Of a DNA stretch of 7,989 nucleotides, positions 1 to 5,741 are shown one piece after another. Below the pieces are notes generated by a model that searched no databases, was not told the origin of the DNA, and was given only the letters and a program-made list of their open reading frames with translations. The position numbers and the translations under genes are program-made. The DNA is from Rikenellaceae bacterium (lineage in GTDB: Bacteria; Bacteroidota; Bacteroidia; Bacteroidales; UBA932), in contig CAAFYX010000096.1 in NCBI GenBank assembly GCA_900767375.1, forward strand, positions 1 to 7,989, written 5' to 3'. Numbering within the stretch: position 1 is the first letter of the stretch; every line of letters begins with the position of its first letter.

Positions 1-225
1 AATCAAGGCCTTTGTACCGAAGCTCTTGAGGCTGTCATTGATTATTGCTTCAACGTAAAAGGCTTTTCCGTACTTTGGAGTGACTATTTCCCAGAAAATC
101 CAGCTTCTGGCCGTGTGATGGAGAAATGCGGGTTCGTCGATACAGGTGTGGAAGTCCTCTGCCCCGGCCTGGAAATCGGCGGCGACAAACCGGTAAAAGT
201 AATGAGACTTGATTACGCAATATGA
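1..225 (+). CDS. GNAT N-acetyltransferase, RimJ/RimL-like (3' end only)
   Basis: This is the last 74 codons of a gene whose 5' part lies outside the window; it ends at TGA 223-225. The translation opens with NQGLCTEALEAVIDYCF, the acetyl-CoA-binding helix region of RimJ/RimL-type GNAT acetyltransferases. It continues with WSDYFPENPASGRVMEKCGF, the conserved block in which an Asn-Pro-x-Ser segment precedes the 'MEKxGF' helix and strand. The C-terminus is a short beta-rich tail ending in RLDYAI. Family members transfer acetyl groups from acetyl-CoA to amino groups of proteins, antibiotics or small molecules; the substrate cannot be told from this part. The stop overlaps the start of the next gene in an ATGA, so the two are probably co-transcribed and translationally coupled. 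The fold assignment is secure, the specific function is unknown. Confidence 0.85.
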   Translation, partial: NQGLCTEALEAVIDYCFNVKGFSVLWSDYFPENPASGRVMEKCGFVDTGVEVLCPGLEIGGDKPVKVMRLDYAI

Positions 226-899
226 ATAAAAGATTACACATAACAAAAGATATGAACATCAGACTTGAAACACCTGAAGATTACCGGGAGGTTGAAGAAC
301 TGACCCGCGAAGCATTCTGGAACGTTTACGCACCGGGATGCGTTGAGCATTTCGTGCTGCACCATTACCGCAGCAATCCCGACTTCATTCCTGAACTCGA
401 CTTTGTCTTGGAGGAAGATGGCAGGATCATCGGCCACGTGATGTATTCCAAGGCGGAAATAATCCTCGAGGATGGCAGCGCGATGCCGGCCTGGACATTC
501 GGGCCGATCAGCATCCATCCCGACTGGAAGCGCAAGGGGTATGGTCTCAAATTGCTGAACTATTCGATTGAGAGAGCACGGGAGATGGGAATAGGAGTAT
601 TATGTATGGAAGGCAACATCGAGTTCTACAAACACGCGGGATTTGTCCTCGCCAGTTCCTTGAACATACATTATCATGCTGAACCGAAGGAGTCAGAGGT
701 TCCATATTTCCTCGCTCAGGAACTGATTCCCGGATACCTGGACGGGGTTGAAGGTACATATCATACCCCGAAGGGCTATTACATCGCATTCGAGAACCCT
801 GAAGCATTCAACGAATTCGATTCCACATTCCCTCCGAAGGAAAAGAAACATCAGGAAGGGCAGATTGTCGATGACTGCACAATGAACCCTAACGGATAA
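222..899 (+). CDS. GNAT family N-acetyltransferase (YhbS-like)
   Basis: This is a complete 225-codon gene for a cytoplasmic acetyl-CoA-dependent N-acetyltransferase of unknown substrate. The N-terminus (from residue 11, NIRLETPEDYREVEELTREAF) is the usual first strand and helix of a GNAT domain. The central strand WTFGPISIHPDW (91-102) leads into the acetyl-CoA pyrophosphate-binding loop KRKGYG (103-108). GNIEFYKHAGF (131-141) is the typical 'xxFYxxxGF' motif near the end of the fold. About 80 residues follow, including FLAQELIPGYLDGVEGTY and FPPKEK, a C-terminal extension common in YhbS/COG3153-like proteins. The start at 222 gives an ATGA overlap with the preceding acetyltransferase. The internal ATG at 252 begins exactly where family homology begins and is a real alternative. 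No Shine-Dalgarno sequence decides between them. The stop lies 4 nt from the stop of the convergent mrp gene. Confidence 0.88.
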   Translation: MNKRLHITKDMNIRLETPEDYREVEELTREAFWNVYAPGCVEHFVLHHYRSNPDFIPELDFVLEEDGRIIGHVMYSKAEIILEDGSAMPAWTFGPISIHPDWKRKGYGLKLLNYSIERAREMGIGVLCMEGNIEFYKHAGFVLASSLNIHYHAEPKESEVPYFLAQELIPGYLDGVEGTYHTPKGYYIAFENPEAFNEFDSTFPPKEKKHQEGQIVDDCTMNPNG

Positions 900-903
900 A
901 GGA

Positions 904-1965
904 CTAGACTTTCCGGGTCAGGGCGCTGGCAAGCTCTAGGAAGGCGAGGCTGTCCGGGCGTGAGCCCAGGGCGGCCGGTTCGCCGCTGTCGCCGCCTTCG
1001 CGTATGCTCTGCACGATAGGGATCTGGCCGAGAAGGTCGATACCCATCTCAGCGGCCATCGAGGCTCCTCCGTTGCGTCCGAAGATGAAGTACTTCTCGT
1101 CGGGATGCTCGGCCGGGGTGAACCATGCCATATTCTCCACGAGTCCGAAGATAGGCTTGTTGATGCTCTTGTTACGGAACATGTTGACACCCTTCTCCAC
1201 GTCGGCGAGGGCCACGGTCTGAGGCGTCGTGACGATGACGGCGCCCTCCATCGGGATGTCCTGTACCAGGGAGATATGGATGTCGCCTGTCCCCGGAGGC
1301 ATATCGATCAGGAGGAAGTCCAGCTCGCCCCACTTCACCTGCAGGATCATCTGCTTCAGTGCGTTGCAGGCCATAGGGCCGCGCCAGATGAGGGCCTGCC
1401 CCTTCTGCGCGAAGTACCCGATGCTCATCCACTTCACTCCGAATTTTTCCAATGGCAATATCCACTCCTTCTCCCCGTCCTGGATGGCGTCGGGGACTTC
1501 TCCCTCAGTGCCCGTCATAACGGGTACTGAAGGGCCGTACACGTCGGCGTCGGCAAGTCCCACCCTGTATCCGAGGCGCGAAAGCGCCACCGCCAGGTTC
1601 ACGGCGACCGTGGACTTGCCCACGCCTCCCTTGCCGGAGGCTATGCCTATGATATGCTTCACATCCTTGACCTGCTCGAAATCCAGGTCCAGGGTGTTCT
1701 TCTTCTTTGCCGGAGCCTCGTCCACGACGATGGTCTTCACTTCATTTTCAAAGCCTTGCGGCAGTTCTCTGACAAGCGTTGCACGCGTGCTTCCCACCAG
1801 ATACTCCGTCAGCGGGTCACGGCGCTTCGGGAACGCCAGAGTCACGCAGACCTTTGCATCTCCAATCTCCACGCTGTGCACCATACCGAGGGCGACAATG
1901 TCCTTGTCGCCCTTGGCCGGATGCTTCACAGCCGTCAGGATATTCAATATTTCCTGTTCAGTCAT
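904..1965 (-). CDS. mrp: Mrp/NBP35-family P-loop ATPase (ApbC-type Fe-S carrier)
   Basis: This 353-residue protein has an N-terminal DUF59/MIP18-like domain (about 3-80), an Ala/Lys-rich linker (84-90) and a MinD/Mrp ATPase domain (about 104-350). The ATPase motifs are clear: deviant Walker A GKGGVGKST (111-119), DADVYGPSVP (139-148), and Walker B LLIDMPPGTGD (218-228). Mrp proteins bind and hand over Fe-S clusters and act in the cytoplasm. The usual C-terminal CxxC that bridges a cluster between two subunits is absent: VENMAWFTPAEHPDEKYFIFG (276-296) has no Cys, and the only cysteines I see are C40 and C200. This matches my recollection of other Bacteroidota Mrp proteins, so it is probably a lineage trait. 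The ATG shares one base with the TAA of the upstream S46 peptidase gene (TAATG), so translation is probably coupled. It is the last gene of the minus-strand cluster. Confidence 0.95.
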   Translation of the reverse strand: MTEQEILNILTAVKHPAKGDKDIVALGMVHSVEIGDAKVCVTLAFPKRRDPLTEYLVGSTRATLVRELPQGFENEVKTIVVDEAPAKKKNTLDLDFEQVKDVKHIIGIASGKGGVGKSTVAVNLAVALSRLGYRVGLADADVYGPSVPVMTGTEGEVPDAIQDGEKEWILPLEKFGVKWMSIGYFAQKGQALIWRGPMACNALKQMILQVKWGELDFLLIDMPPGTGDIHISLVQDIPMEGAVIVTTPQTVALADVEKGVNMFRNKSINKPIFGLVENMAWFTPAEHPDEKYFIFGRNGGASMAAEMGIDLLGQIPIVQSIREGGDSGEPAALGSRPDSLAFLELASALTRKV

Positions 1966-4112
1966 TATCTTACAATATTCATTTCATTCAACAGATATCC
2001 AGCACCTCCGAACTTGTCGAGGAGCATCAGGACATAACGGATGTCCACGCAGATGCATCTCTGGAGGTCCGGCTCGAACATGACGTCGCTGGACATGGAC
2101 TCCCAGTTGCCGTCGAAGGCCAGTCCGATGAGGTTGCCGTCGGCATCCATAACAGGCGAGCCGGAATTTCCTCCGGTGATGTCGCAGTTGATAAGGAAGC
2201 AGGCAGGGAGCTCGCCGGCGGCGTTGGCGTATTGGCCATAGTCCTTGGTTTCGTAGATTTTCTTGATCCTGGCAGGGACGCGGAACTCGTAGTTGTCCGG
2301 ATCTTCCTTCTCGATCACGCCCTTGAGGGTGGTGTAGTGCCTGTAGAGCACTCCGTCCTTCGGCGAGTAGGATTTGACGGTGCCGTAGGTGAGGCGCATT
2401 GTACTGTTCGCGTCAGGGTATGACGGCTCGCCGGCCTTCCACTCGAGCATTCCCTTGGTGTAGACGCGGCTGGCTTCGGCCAGCTTGCCTGCCTGTTCTG
2501 TCATTGCCGGGTAGAAGTTGTTGACTGCAGTTACAATGGCGTTGTAGACCTGGGTGGCAGGGTCGTTTACGAATTCCGTGAAGCTCGTCAGACTGTGGAT
2601 CTTCTCGGAAGAGTTGAGCTTCGTGTTGTCGAACAGATAGTTGACCATCTCTTCAAGTGTGCCCTGGGTGAATTCTGGAGGCAGGGCGATGCTGTCCTCA
2701 GCCTTGACATTGGCGAGATAATGGGCGAAGAGGGCTGAGGCCTCCTTTCTGTCGAGGGCTTCGTTGTAGTCCTTGAAGAGTTCCTCCACGGCCTTGGCCG
2801 CTTCGGCGAGGGCTGCTGTAGAGTCGGTTCCCTCGCTGATGGCGGCTCTGTAGGCCATGTTGAATGTTGGCGCAAAGCGTACAGCCTCTATGTTGTAGAT
2901 GGTCTCGACAAGGAGGGTGTAGGCATCTTCGGCTTCTGCGGATGCTGCCACTGCGTCAGCGATGTCGCTGATGGCGGAGCCGTACTCGGCCTGGCGTTTC
3001 TTCTTTGCATTGACCCAGTCCATGAATTCAGATTCCTTCTGCTGTTCGCGCTCGATGATGTTGAGGTTTGCGAAGGACTCGCGCATGCCGATCCATTTCT
3101 TCCAGGCGTTGGACGAGCCGGCGTATTTGTTGGCGTACTGGAGGTTGACCACCGGGTCAGCCATCCTGGCCTCCCACATTACGTCCTGGCGGACGGTGCG
3201 TGCGGCGATGCTGATCTCGTGGGTGTCCACCATCTGCTGGAGCTGGGCGGCTGTCTGGAAGCGCTGGGTGCGTCCCGGATAGCCCATTATCATAGCGAAG
3301 TCACCGTCTTCGATGCCCTTCAGGGATACCTTGAGGGAGTTCTTTGGAACGTAAGGTACATTGTCCTCGCTGTAGTCGGCAGGCTCGTTGTCCTTGCCGG
3401 CGTAGATGCGGAACATCGAGAAGTCGCAGGTGTGGCGGGGCCACTCCCAGTTGTCGGTCTCGCCGCCGAACTTGCCCATCGATGCAGGCGGAGCGCCGAC
3501 GAAACGGACGTCCGTGTAGGTCTTGTAGACTATGAGGTAGTATACGTTGTCGTTGTAGAAACTGGTCACGCGGGCGGTGCAGTGAGGGTTTTCGGCCACG
3601 GCTTGCTCGGCCAGGGCCTTTGCGGTGGCGTTCCTGGCAGCCTCTGCTATTTCCTCCTTGTCTTCCGCTTTCTTGTTCTGCTTGAGCGCCTCGTCATAAG
3701 CCTTCTGGAGAACGGCAGTGACGTCTGTCATGCTCTGGAGGAAGGTGACGCTCAGGCCTTCGGCAGGGAGTTCCTCGCTGTTGTTCATTGCCCAGAATCC
3801 GTCCTCGAGGTAGTTGTGCTCAGGGGTGGAGAGGGCCTGGATGAAGCTGTAGCCGCAGTGATGGTTAGTAACCACCAGACCGCTGCCGGATATGACTTCG
3901 CCGGTACATCCTCCTCCGAAGTGTACGATGGCGTCCTTCAGGGAGGTGTTGTTTATGCTGTAGATCTGTTCCGGGGTGAGGCGGCAGCCGAGGTCGGACA
4001 TCGCCTCCGCGTTCATTTTCTGGAGAAGCGGCAGAAGCCACATGCCTTCGTCGGCGCTGGCGCTGATGGCCAGGGTGAGGGCTGCTGCGAGTGTTGCTAA
4101 GATTCTTTTCAT
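1965..4112 (-). CDS. S46 family dipeptidyl-peptidase, DPP7-type, secreted
   Basis: This 715-residue serine exopeptidase would remove dipeptides from the N-termini of oligopeptides in the periplasm or at the surface, feeding peptide fermentation. A signal peptide is visible: MKR, a hydrophobic stretch, then ASA|DEG with cleavage after residue 20. Mature DEGMWLL is the classic S46 N-terminus. The chymotrypsin-like catalytic residues are His85 in TNHHCGY, probably Asp230 in RHTCDFSMF, and Ser650 in GNSGSP. The middle part (about 270-560) is the helical domain that caps the active site in this family. The residue 18 after the catalytic Ser, which separates DPP11 (Arg, Asp/Glu at P1) from DPP7 (Gly, hydrophobic P1), is Gly668 in AFDGNWE, so DPP7-like specificity is predicted. 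Length is normal for the family. It starts 3 nt after the rnhB stop and overlaps mrp by 1 nt. Confidence 0.95.
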   Translation of the reverse strand: MKRILATLAAALTLAISASADEGMWLLPLLQKMNAEAMSDLGCRLTPEQIYSINNTSLKDAIVHFGGGCTGEVISGSGLVVTNHHCGYSFIQALSTPEHNYLEDGFWAMNNSEELPAEGLSVTFLQSMTDVTAVLQKAYDEALKQNKKAEDKEEIAEAARNATAKALAEQAVAENPHCTARVTSFYNDNVYYLIVYKTYTDVRFVGAPPASMGKFGGETDNWEWPRHTCDFSMFRIYAGKDNEPADYSEDNVPYVPKNSLKVSLKGIEDGDFAMIMGYPGRTQRFQTAAQLQQMVDTHEISIAARTVRQDVMWEARMADPVVNLQYANKYAGSSNAWKKWIGMRESFANLNIIEREQQKESEFMDWVNAKKKRQAEYGSAISDIADAVAASAEAEDAYTLLVETIYNIEAVRFAPTFNMAYRAAISEGTDSTAALAEAAKAVEELFKDYNEALDRKEASALFAHYLANVKAEDSIALPPEFTQGTLEEMVNYLFDNTKLNSSEKIHSLTSFTEFVNDPATQVYNAIVTAVNNFYPAMTEQAGKLAEASRVYTKGMLEWKAGEPSYPDANSTMRLTYGTVKSYSPKDGVLYRHYTTLKGVIEKEDPDNYEFRVPARIKKIYETKDYGQYANAAGELPACFLINCDITGGNSGSPVMDADGNLIGLAFDGNWESMSSDVMFEPDLQRCICVDIRYVLMLLDKFGGAGYLLNEMNIVR

Positions 4113-4115
4113 ATA

Positions 4116-4727
4116 TTAAAACAATGTTGGTTCGAGTTCCTTCGGGTGGAAGCTTCTGCGGTGGTACGGGCTGTAGCCGTGCTCCCGGATGGCGTCCAGA
4201 TGGGCCTTCGTGGGATATCCCATATTCTGCTCCCAGCCGTACACCGGGTATTCGAGGGCTAGGTGGCGCATCCTTTCGTCCCTGTATGTCTTCGCCAGGA
4301 CGGAGGCTGCAGCGATGCTGGCGTATGTGGCGTCACCGTGGATGACCGTGGCGTACCGGTATCCGTCGAAGGGCTTGAAGCGGTTTCCATCGATGAGGAG
4401 GAACTCCGGCTTCACCTTCAGCTGCCTGACGGCACGCTGCATGCCGGTGATGGAGGCGTTCAGGATATTGATGCGGTCTATCTCTTCAGCCTCCACCGCA
4501 ACGACGGCCCATGCGACAGCTTCCTGTTCGATGATGGGGCGGAGGATGTCACGCGCTTTCTCCGTCATCTTCTTTGAGTCATTGAGGAGGGGATGGTGGA
4601 AATCCTCCGGGAGAATGACGGCGGCGGCATAGACGGGGCCGGCGAGCGGGCCTCTGCCCGCCTCGTCGCACCCGGCCTCCAGCAGGCCGTCGTTCATGTG
4701 GCTCAACAGATGGATTTCGTGTGGCAT
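4116..4727 (-). CDS. rnhB: Ribonuclease HII
   Basis: This 203-residue enzyme cleaves the RNA strand of RNA-DNA hybrids and nicks DNA 5' of single ribonucleotides, starting ribonucleotide excision repair in the cytoplasm. The signature CDEAGRGPLAGPV (20-32) supplies catalytic Asp21 and Glu22 and the GRG substrate loop that reads the RNA-DNA junction. LLIDGN (110-115) holds Asp113, and HGDATYASIAAASVLAKTYRD (130-150) holds the fourth acidic residue, Asp132, and the conserved helix after it. MGYPTKAH and YSPYHRRSF near the C-terminus are also typical. All active-site residues are present. A second in-frame ATG at residue 11 (MNDGLLEAGCDEAGRG) could be used, but the first is supported by a -7-like box about 27 nt upstream. 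It lies 35 nt after the HTH gene and 3 nt before the S46 peptidase gene. Confidence 0.96.
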   Translation of the reverse strand: MPHEIHLLSHMNDGLLEAGCDEAGRGPLAGPVYAAAVILPEDFHHPLLNDSKKMTEKARDILRPIIEQEAVAWAVVAVEAEEIDRINILNASITGMQRAVRQLKVKPEFLLIDGNRFKPFDGYRYATVIHGDATYASIAAASVLAKTYRDERMRHLALEYPVYGWEQNMGYPTKAHLDAIREHGYSPYHRRSFHPKELEPTLF

Positions 4728-4753
4728 TCAGAGTCGCGTTTGCGGATATGCCA

Positions 4754-4761
4754 CAAAATTA
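4754..4761 (-). promoter_or_regulatory. Possible internal Bacteroidota -7 box before rnhB
   Basis: The minus strand reads TAATTTTG, a full match to the Bacteroidota TAnnTTTG element, immediately after the HTH stop codon and 27 nt before the rnhB ATG. I find no TTG at the expected -33 distance, so this is either a weak internal promoter or a chance match in an AT-rich gap. If real, rnhB-S46-mrp could be transcribed apart from the regulator. Confidence 0.35.
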
Positions 4762-4762
4762 A

Positions 4763-5185
4763 TCATTTTTCCGCAGTTCCGCTTTCTTTTTGAAGATAAG
4801 CGACCATGCTCTGGAGGGCGTGGATGGTGGCATCCTGTGCCTTGATGGTATTCTCCTTTTCCTTTATGGTCCCGCGCATGGTTTCCAGCCTGTCTTCATA
4901 TTCGCGTACCATGGCGTTCATCCTGCCGGTGTATTTTTCCCTGATGTCGTTCAGGAACTGTCCTCCGTCGTCCAGGGCGTGACGGCCGAGCAGGACTTCC
5001 TCCGGCGGGAGGCCCGAATAGTCGGCGATTCTGTAGATCATAGGACTGACAGTCCGGGTTTTTCCCTTTTCTAGGTTGTTGTACGCCACTCGGGTTATGC
5101 CCAGCTCCTGGGCCATCCTTGTGATGCTGAGGCCCAATGATTCCCGTACTCTACGGAGATTCAGACTGATACTTTCGGGGTTCAT
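4763..5185 (-). CDS. XRE-family helix-turn-helix regulator with coiled-coil tail
   Basis: This is a 140-residue DNA-binding protein, numbered from the ATG at 5185. Residues 8-68 form a Cro/C1-type HTH: LNLRRVRESLGLSITRMAQ, then ELGITRVAYNNLEKGKT as the turn and recognition helix, and IADYSGLPPEEVLLG as the closing helices. Residues about 76-135 are charged and heptad-like (REKYTGRMNAMVREYEDRL onward), a probable coiled coil for dimerisation. The reading frame is open upstream to an ATG at 5254, but I prefer 5185. HTH homology starts there, and a TAnnTTTG promoter at 5206-5213 would place the transcript start only about 15 nt upstream, so the longer form would lie across the promoter. Its ligand is unknown. 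The dyad just upstream suggests it regulates itself, and perhaps the divergent small gene. It is the first gene of the minus-strand cluster. Confidence 0.88.
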   Translation of the reverse strand: MNPESISLNLRRVRESLGLSITRMAQELGITRVAYNNLEKGKTRTVSPMIYRIADYSGLPPEEVLLGRHALDDGGQFLNDIREKYTGRMNAMVREYEDRLETMRGTIKEKENTIKAQDATIHALQSMVAYLQKESGTAEK

Positions 5186-5205
5186 TTTATTCCGGTTACT
5201 TGTCG

Positions 5206-5232
5206 CAAAGGTAGTGCGCGTGGGGTTGACAA
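5206..5232 (-). promoter_or_regulatory. Promoter of the XRE regulator gene
   Basis: The minus strand has TACCTTTG (5213 to 5206), a perfect TAnnTTTG -7 box of the Bacteroidota primary sigma factor, 20 nt before the preferred ATG. A TTG at 5232-5230 lies 16 nt upstream of it, shorter than the usual 19-21 nt for the -33 element. The putative -33 touches a TTGTATA half-site, so bound repressor would block polymerase. Confidence 0.65.
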
Positions 5233-5233
5233 G

Positions 5234-5274
5234 TTGTATAGAGATGCTTTGCATTGTATACGAAAAGTATACAA
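5234..5274. promoter_or_regulatory. Dyad operator with extra half-site, probable XRE binding site
   Basis: A perfect inverted repeat TTGTATAC (5254-5261), GAAAA spacer, GTATACAA (5267-5274) lies between the two divergent genes. A third copy, TTGTATAG (5234-5241, 7 of 8 bases), repeats the left arm in the same orientation exactly 20 bp away, about two helical turns. It sits directly beside the putative -33 of the regulator promoter. Dyads of 7-8 bp arms are typical operators of dimeric XRE repressors. Binding by the adjacent regulator is inferred from position and symmetry only. Confidence 0.6.
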
Positions 5275-5362
5275 AGGGGCGGAATCCTTATAAAAAGATA
5301 AAAATCTGCGTTATACCCCCTTGGAAACATGTATTCCGGTAGGTAATCAGGGGAAAGTTGCA

Positions 5363-5370
5363 CATATTTG
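5363..5370 (+). promoter_or_regulatory. Possible -7 box of the small AraC-like gene
   Basis: CATATTTG matches seven of the eight positions of TAnnTTTG (C for the first T) and lies 20 nt before the ATG at 5391, the same spacing as for the divergent regulator. There is no TTG at -33 distance. This is a weak call resting mainly on placement, and it implies an activated or weak promoter. Confidence 0.35.
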
Positions 5371-5390
5371 CTTTACAGAACGACAACGAT

Positions 5391-5642
5391 ATGGATACGA
5401 TTGAAAAAGCCTACAGTGTAATGGAAAAATTGATGGATGATGAGAAGGTCTATATGGATCCCGGGATTTCATTCCGCATGGTCTGCAGCTGGCTCGGTGT
5501 TCCGGCCCGCGTGCTCGATGCGATGGTGAGGCGGGAGCTCGGCATGGGGGGAGATGAAATGATGGCCCGCTTCAGGGCCTCCGAGCCCTCCCGGCTGAGC
5601 CGCAAATATGGAATAAACTGTAATTTTTTAAATATGTTTTAA
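5391..5642 (+). CDS. Small single-HTH protein resembling half of an AraC domain
   Basis: This 83-residue protein has no function that I recognise. Residues 1-24 (MDTIEKAYSVMEKLMDDEKV) look like the helix that precedes AraC-family DNA-binding domains. Residues 26-62 (ISFRMVCSWLGVPARVLDAM, then VRRELGMGG, ending ARFR) match the first HTH of AraC plus the linker helix: an LGV turn, a recognition helix, then 'ELGM...RFR'. The second HTH is missing; the chain ends after about 20 basic or polar residues (SRLSRKYGINCNFLNMF). An upstream in-frame ATG at 5358 exists, but it overlaps the -7-like box, so 5391 is preferred. It may be a trimmed regulator that needs a dimer partner, or a remnant. No classical terminator follows; the fusA2 promoter region begins 3 nt after the stop. 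Confidence 0.7.
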   Translation: MDTIEKAYSVMEKLMDDEKVYMDPGISFRMVCSWLGVPARVLDAMVRRELGMGGDEMMARFRASEPSRLSRKYGINCNFLNMF

Positions 5643-5644
5643 CG

Positions 5645-5730
5645 TTTTTTGTTGTTAATACTCTTTAATTTTGTTAGTTTTGCGAGCTACATTCTTTTTT
5701 GGCTTCAATCAAGATATTAACAACAAAAAA
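5645..5730. repeat. Perfect 16-bp inverted repeat bracketing the fusA2 promoter
   Basis: TTTTTTGTTGTTAATA at 5645-5660 is the exact reverse complement of TATTAACAACAAAAAA at 5715-5730, separated by 54 nt. The left arm contains the -33 TTG, the -7 box lies between the arms, and the right arm is in the leader 11 nt before the ATG. The sequences show the repeat directly. Its role is open: binding site of a regulator acting at two points, long-stem RNA structure in read-through transcripts, or the ends of a small invertible promoter. Confidence 0.8.
5652..5682 (+). promoter_or_regulatory. Bacteroidota-type promoter of the EF-G paralog gene
   Basis: TTG (5652-5654), 20 nt, then TAGTTTTG (5675-5682) matches the -33/-7 consensus (TTG, 19-21 nt, TAnnTTTG). 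Transcription should start near 5689, giving a leader of about 50 nt that is A-rich before the ATG and has no Shine-Dalgarno sequence, as is usual in this phylum. TTGTTA occurs twice, 19 bp apart (5652 and 5671), overlapping both elements. Confidence 0.72.
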
Positions 5731-5741
5731 TAACTGTTAAA

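Noticed and set aside
1229..2083. Open frame of 284 codons on the + strand opposite mrp
   Set aside because: The translation is Ser/Pro/Thr-rich without motifs, and the minus-strand Mrp protein with intact Walker motifs explains the region.
3219..4100. Long open frame (293 codons) on the + strand opposite the S46 peptidase gene
   Set aside because: It lies wholly antisense to a well-conserved enzyme, its translation is low-complexity (Val/Gly/Glu rich) with no family resemblance, and it follows from the third-base GC bias of the real gene.
5186..5254. Longer N-terminus of the XRE regulator starting at 5254
   Set aside because: The extra 23 residues have no HTH homology and the stretch contains a perfect TAnnTTTG promoter box and an operator half-site, so it is better read as control DNA.
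5274..5322. AAGGGG ... CCCCTT pairing in the divergent control region
   Set aside because: Only a 6-bp stem with a loop of almost 40 nt; too weak to call a structure or operator.
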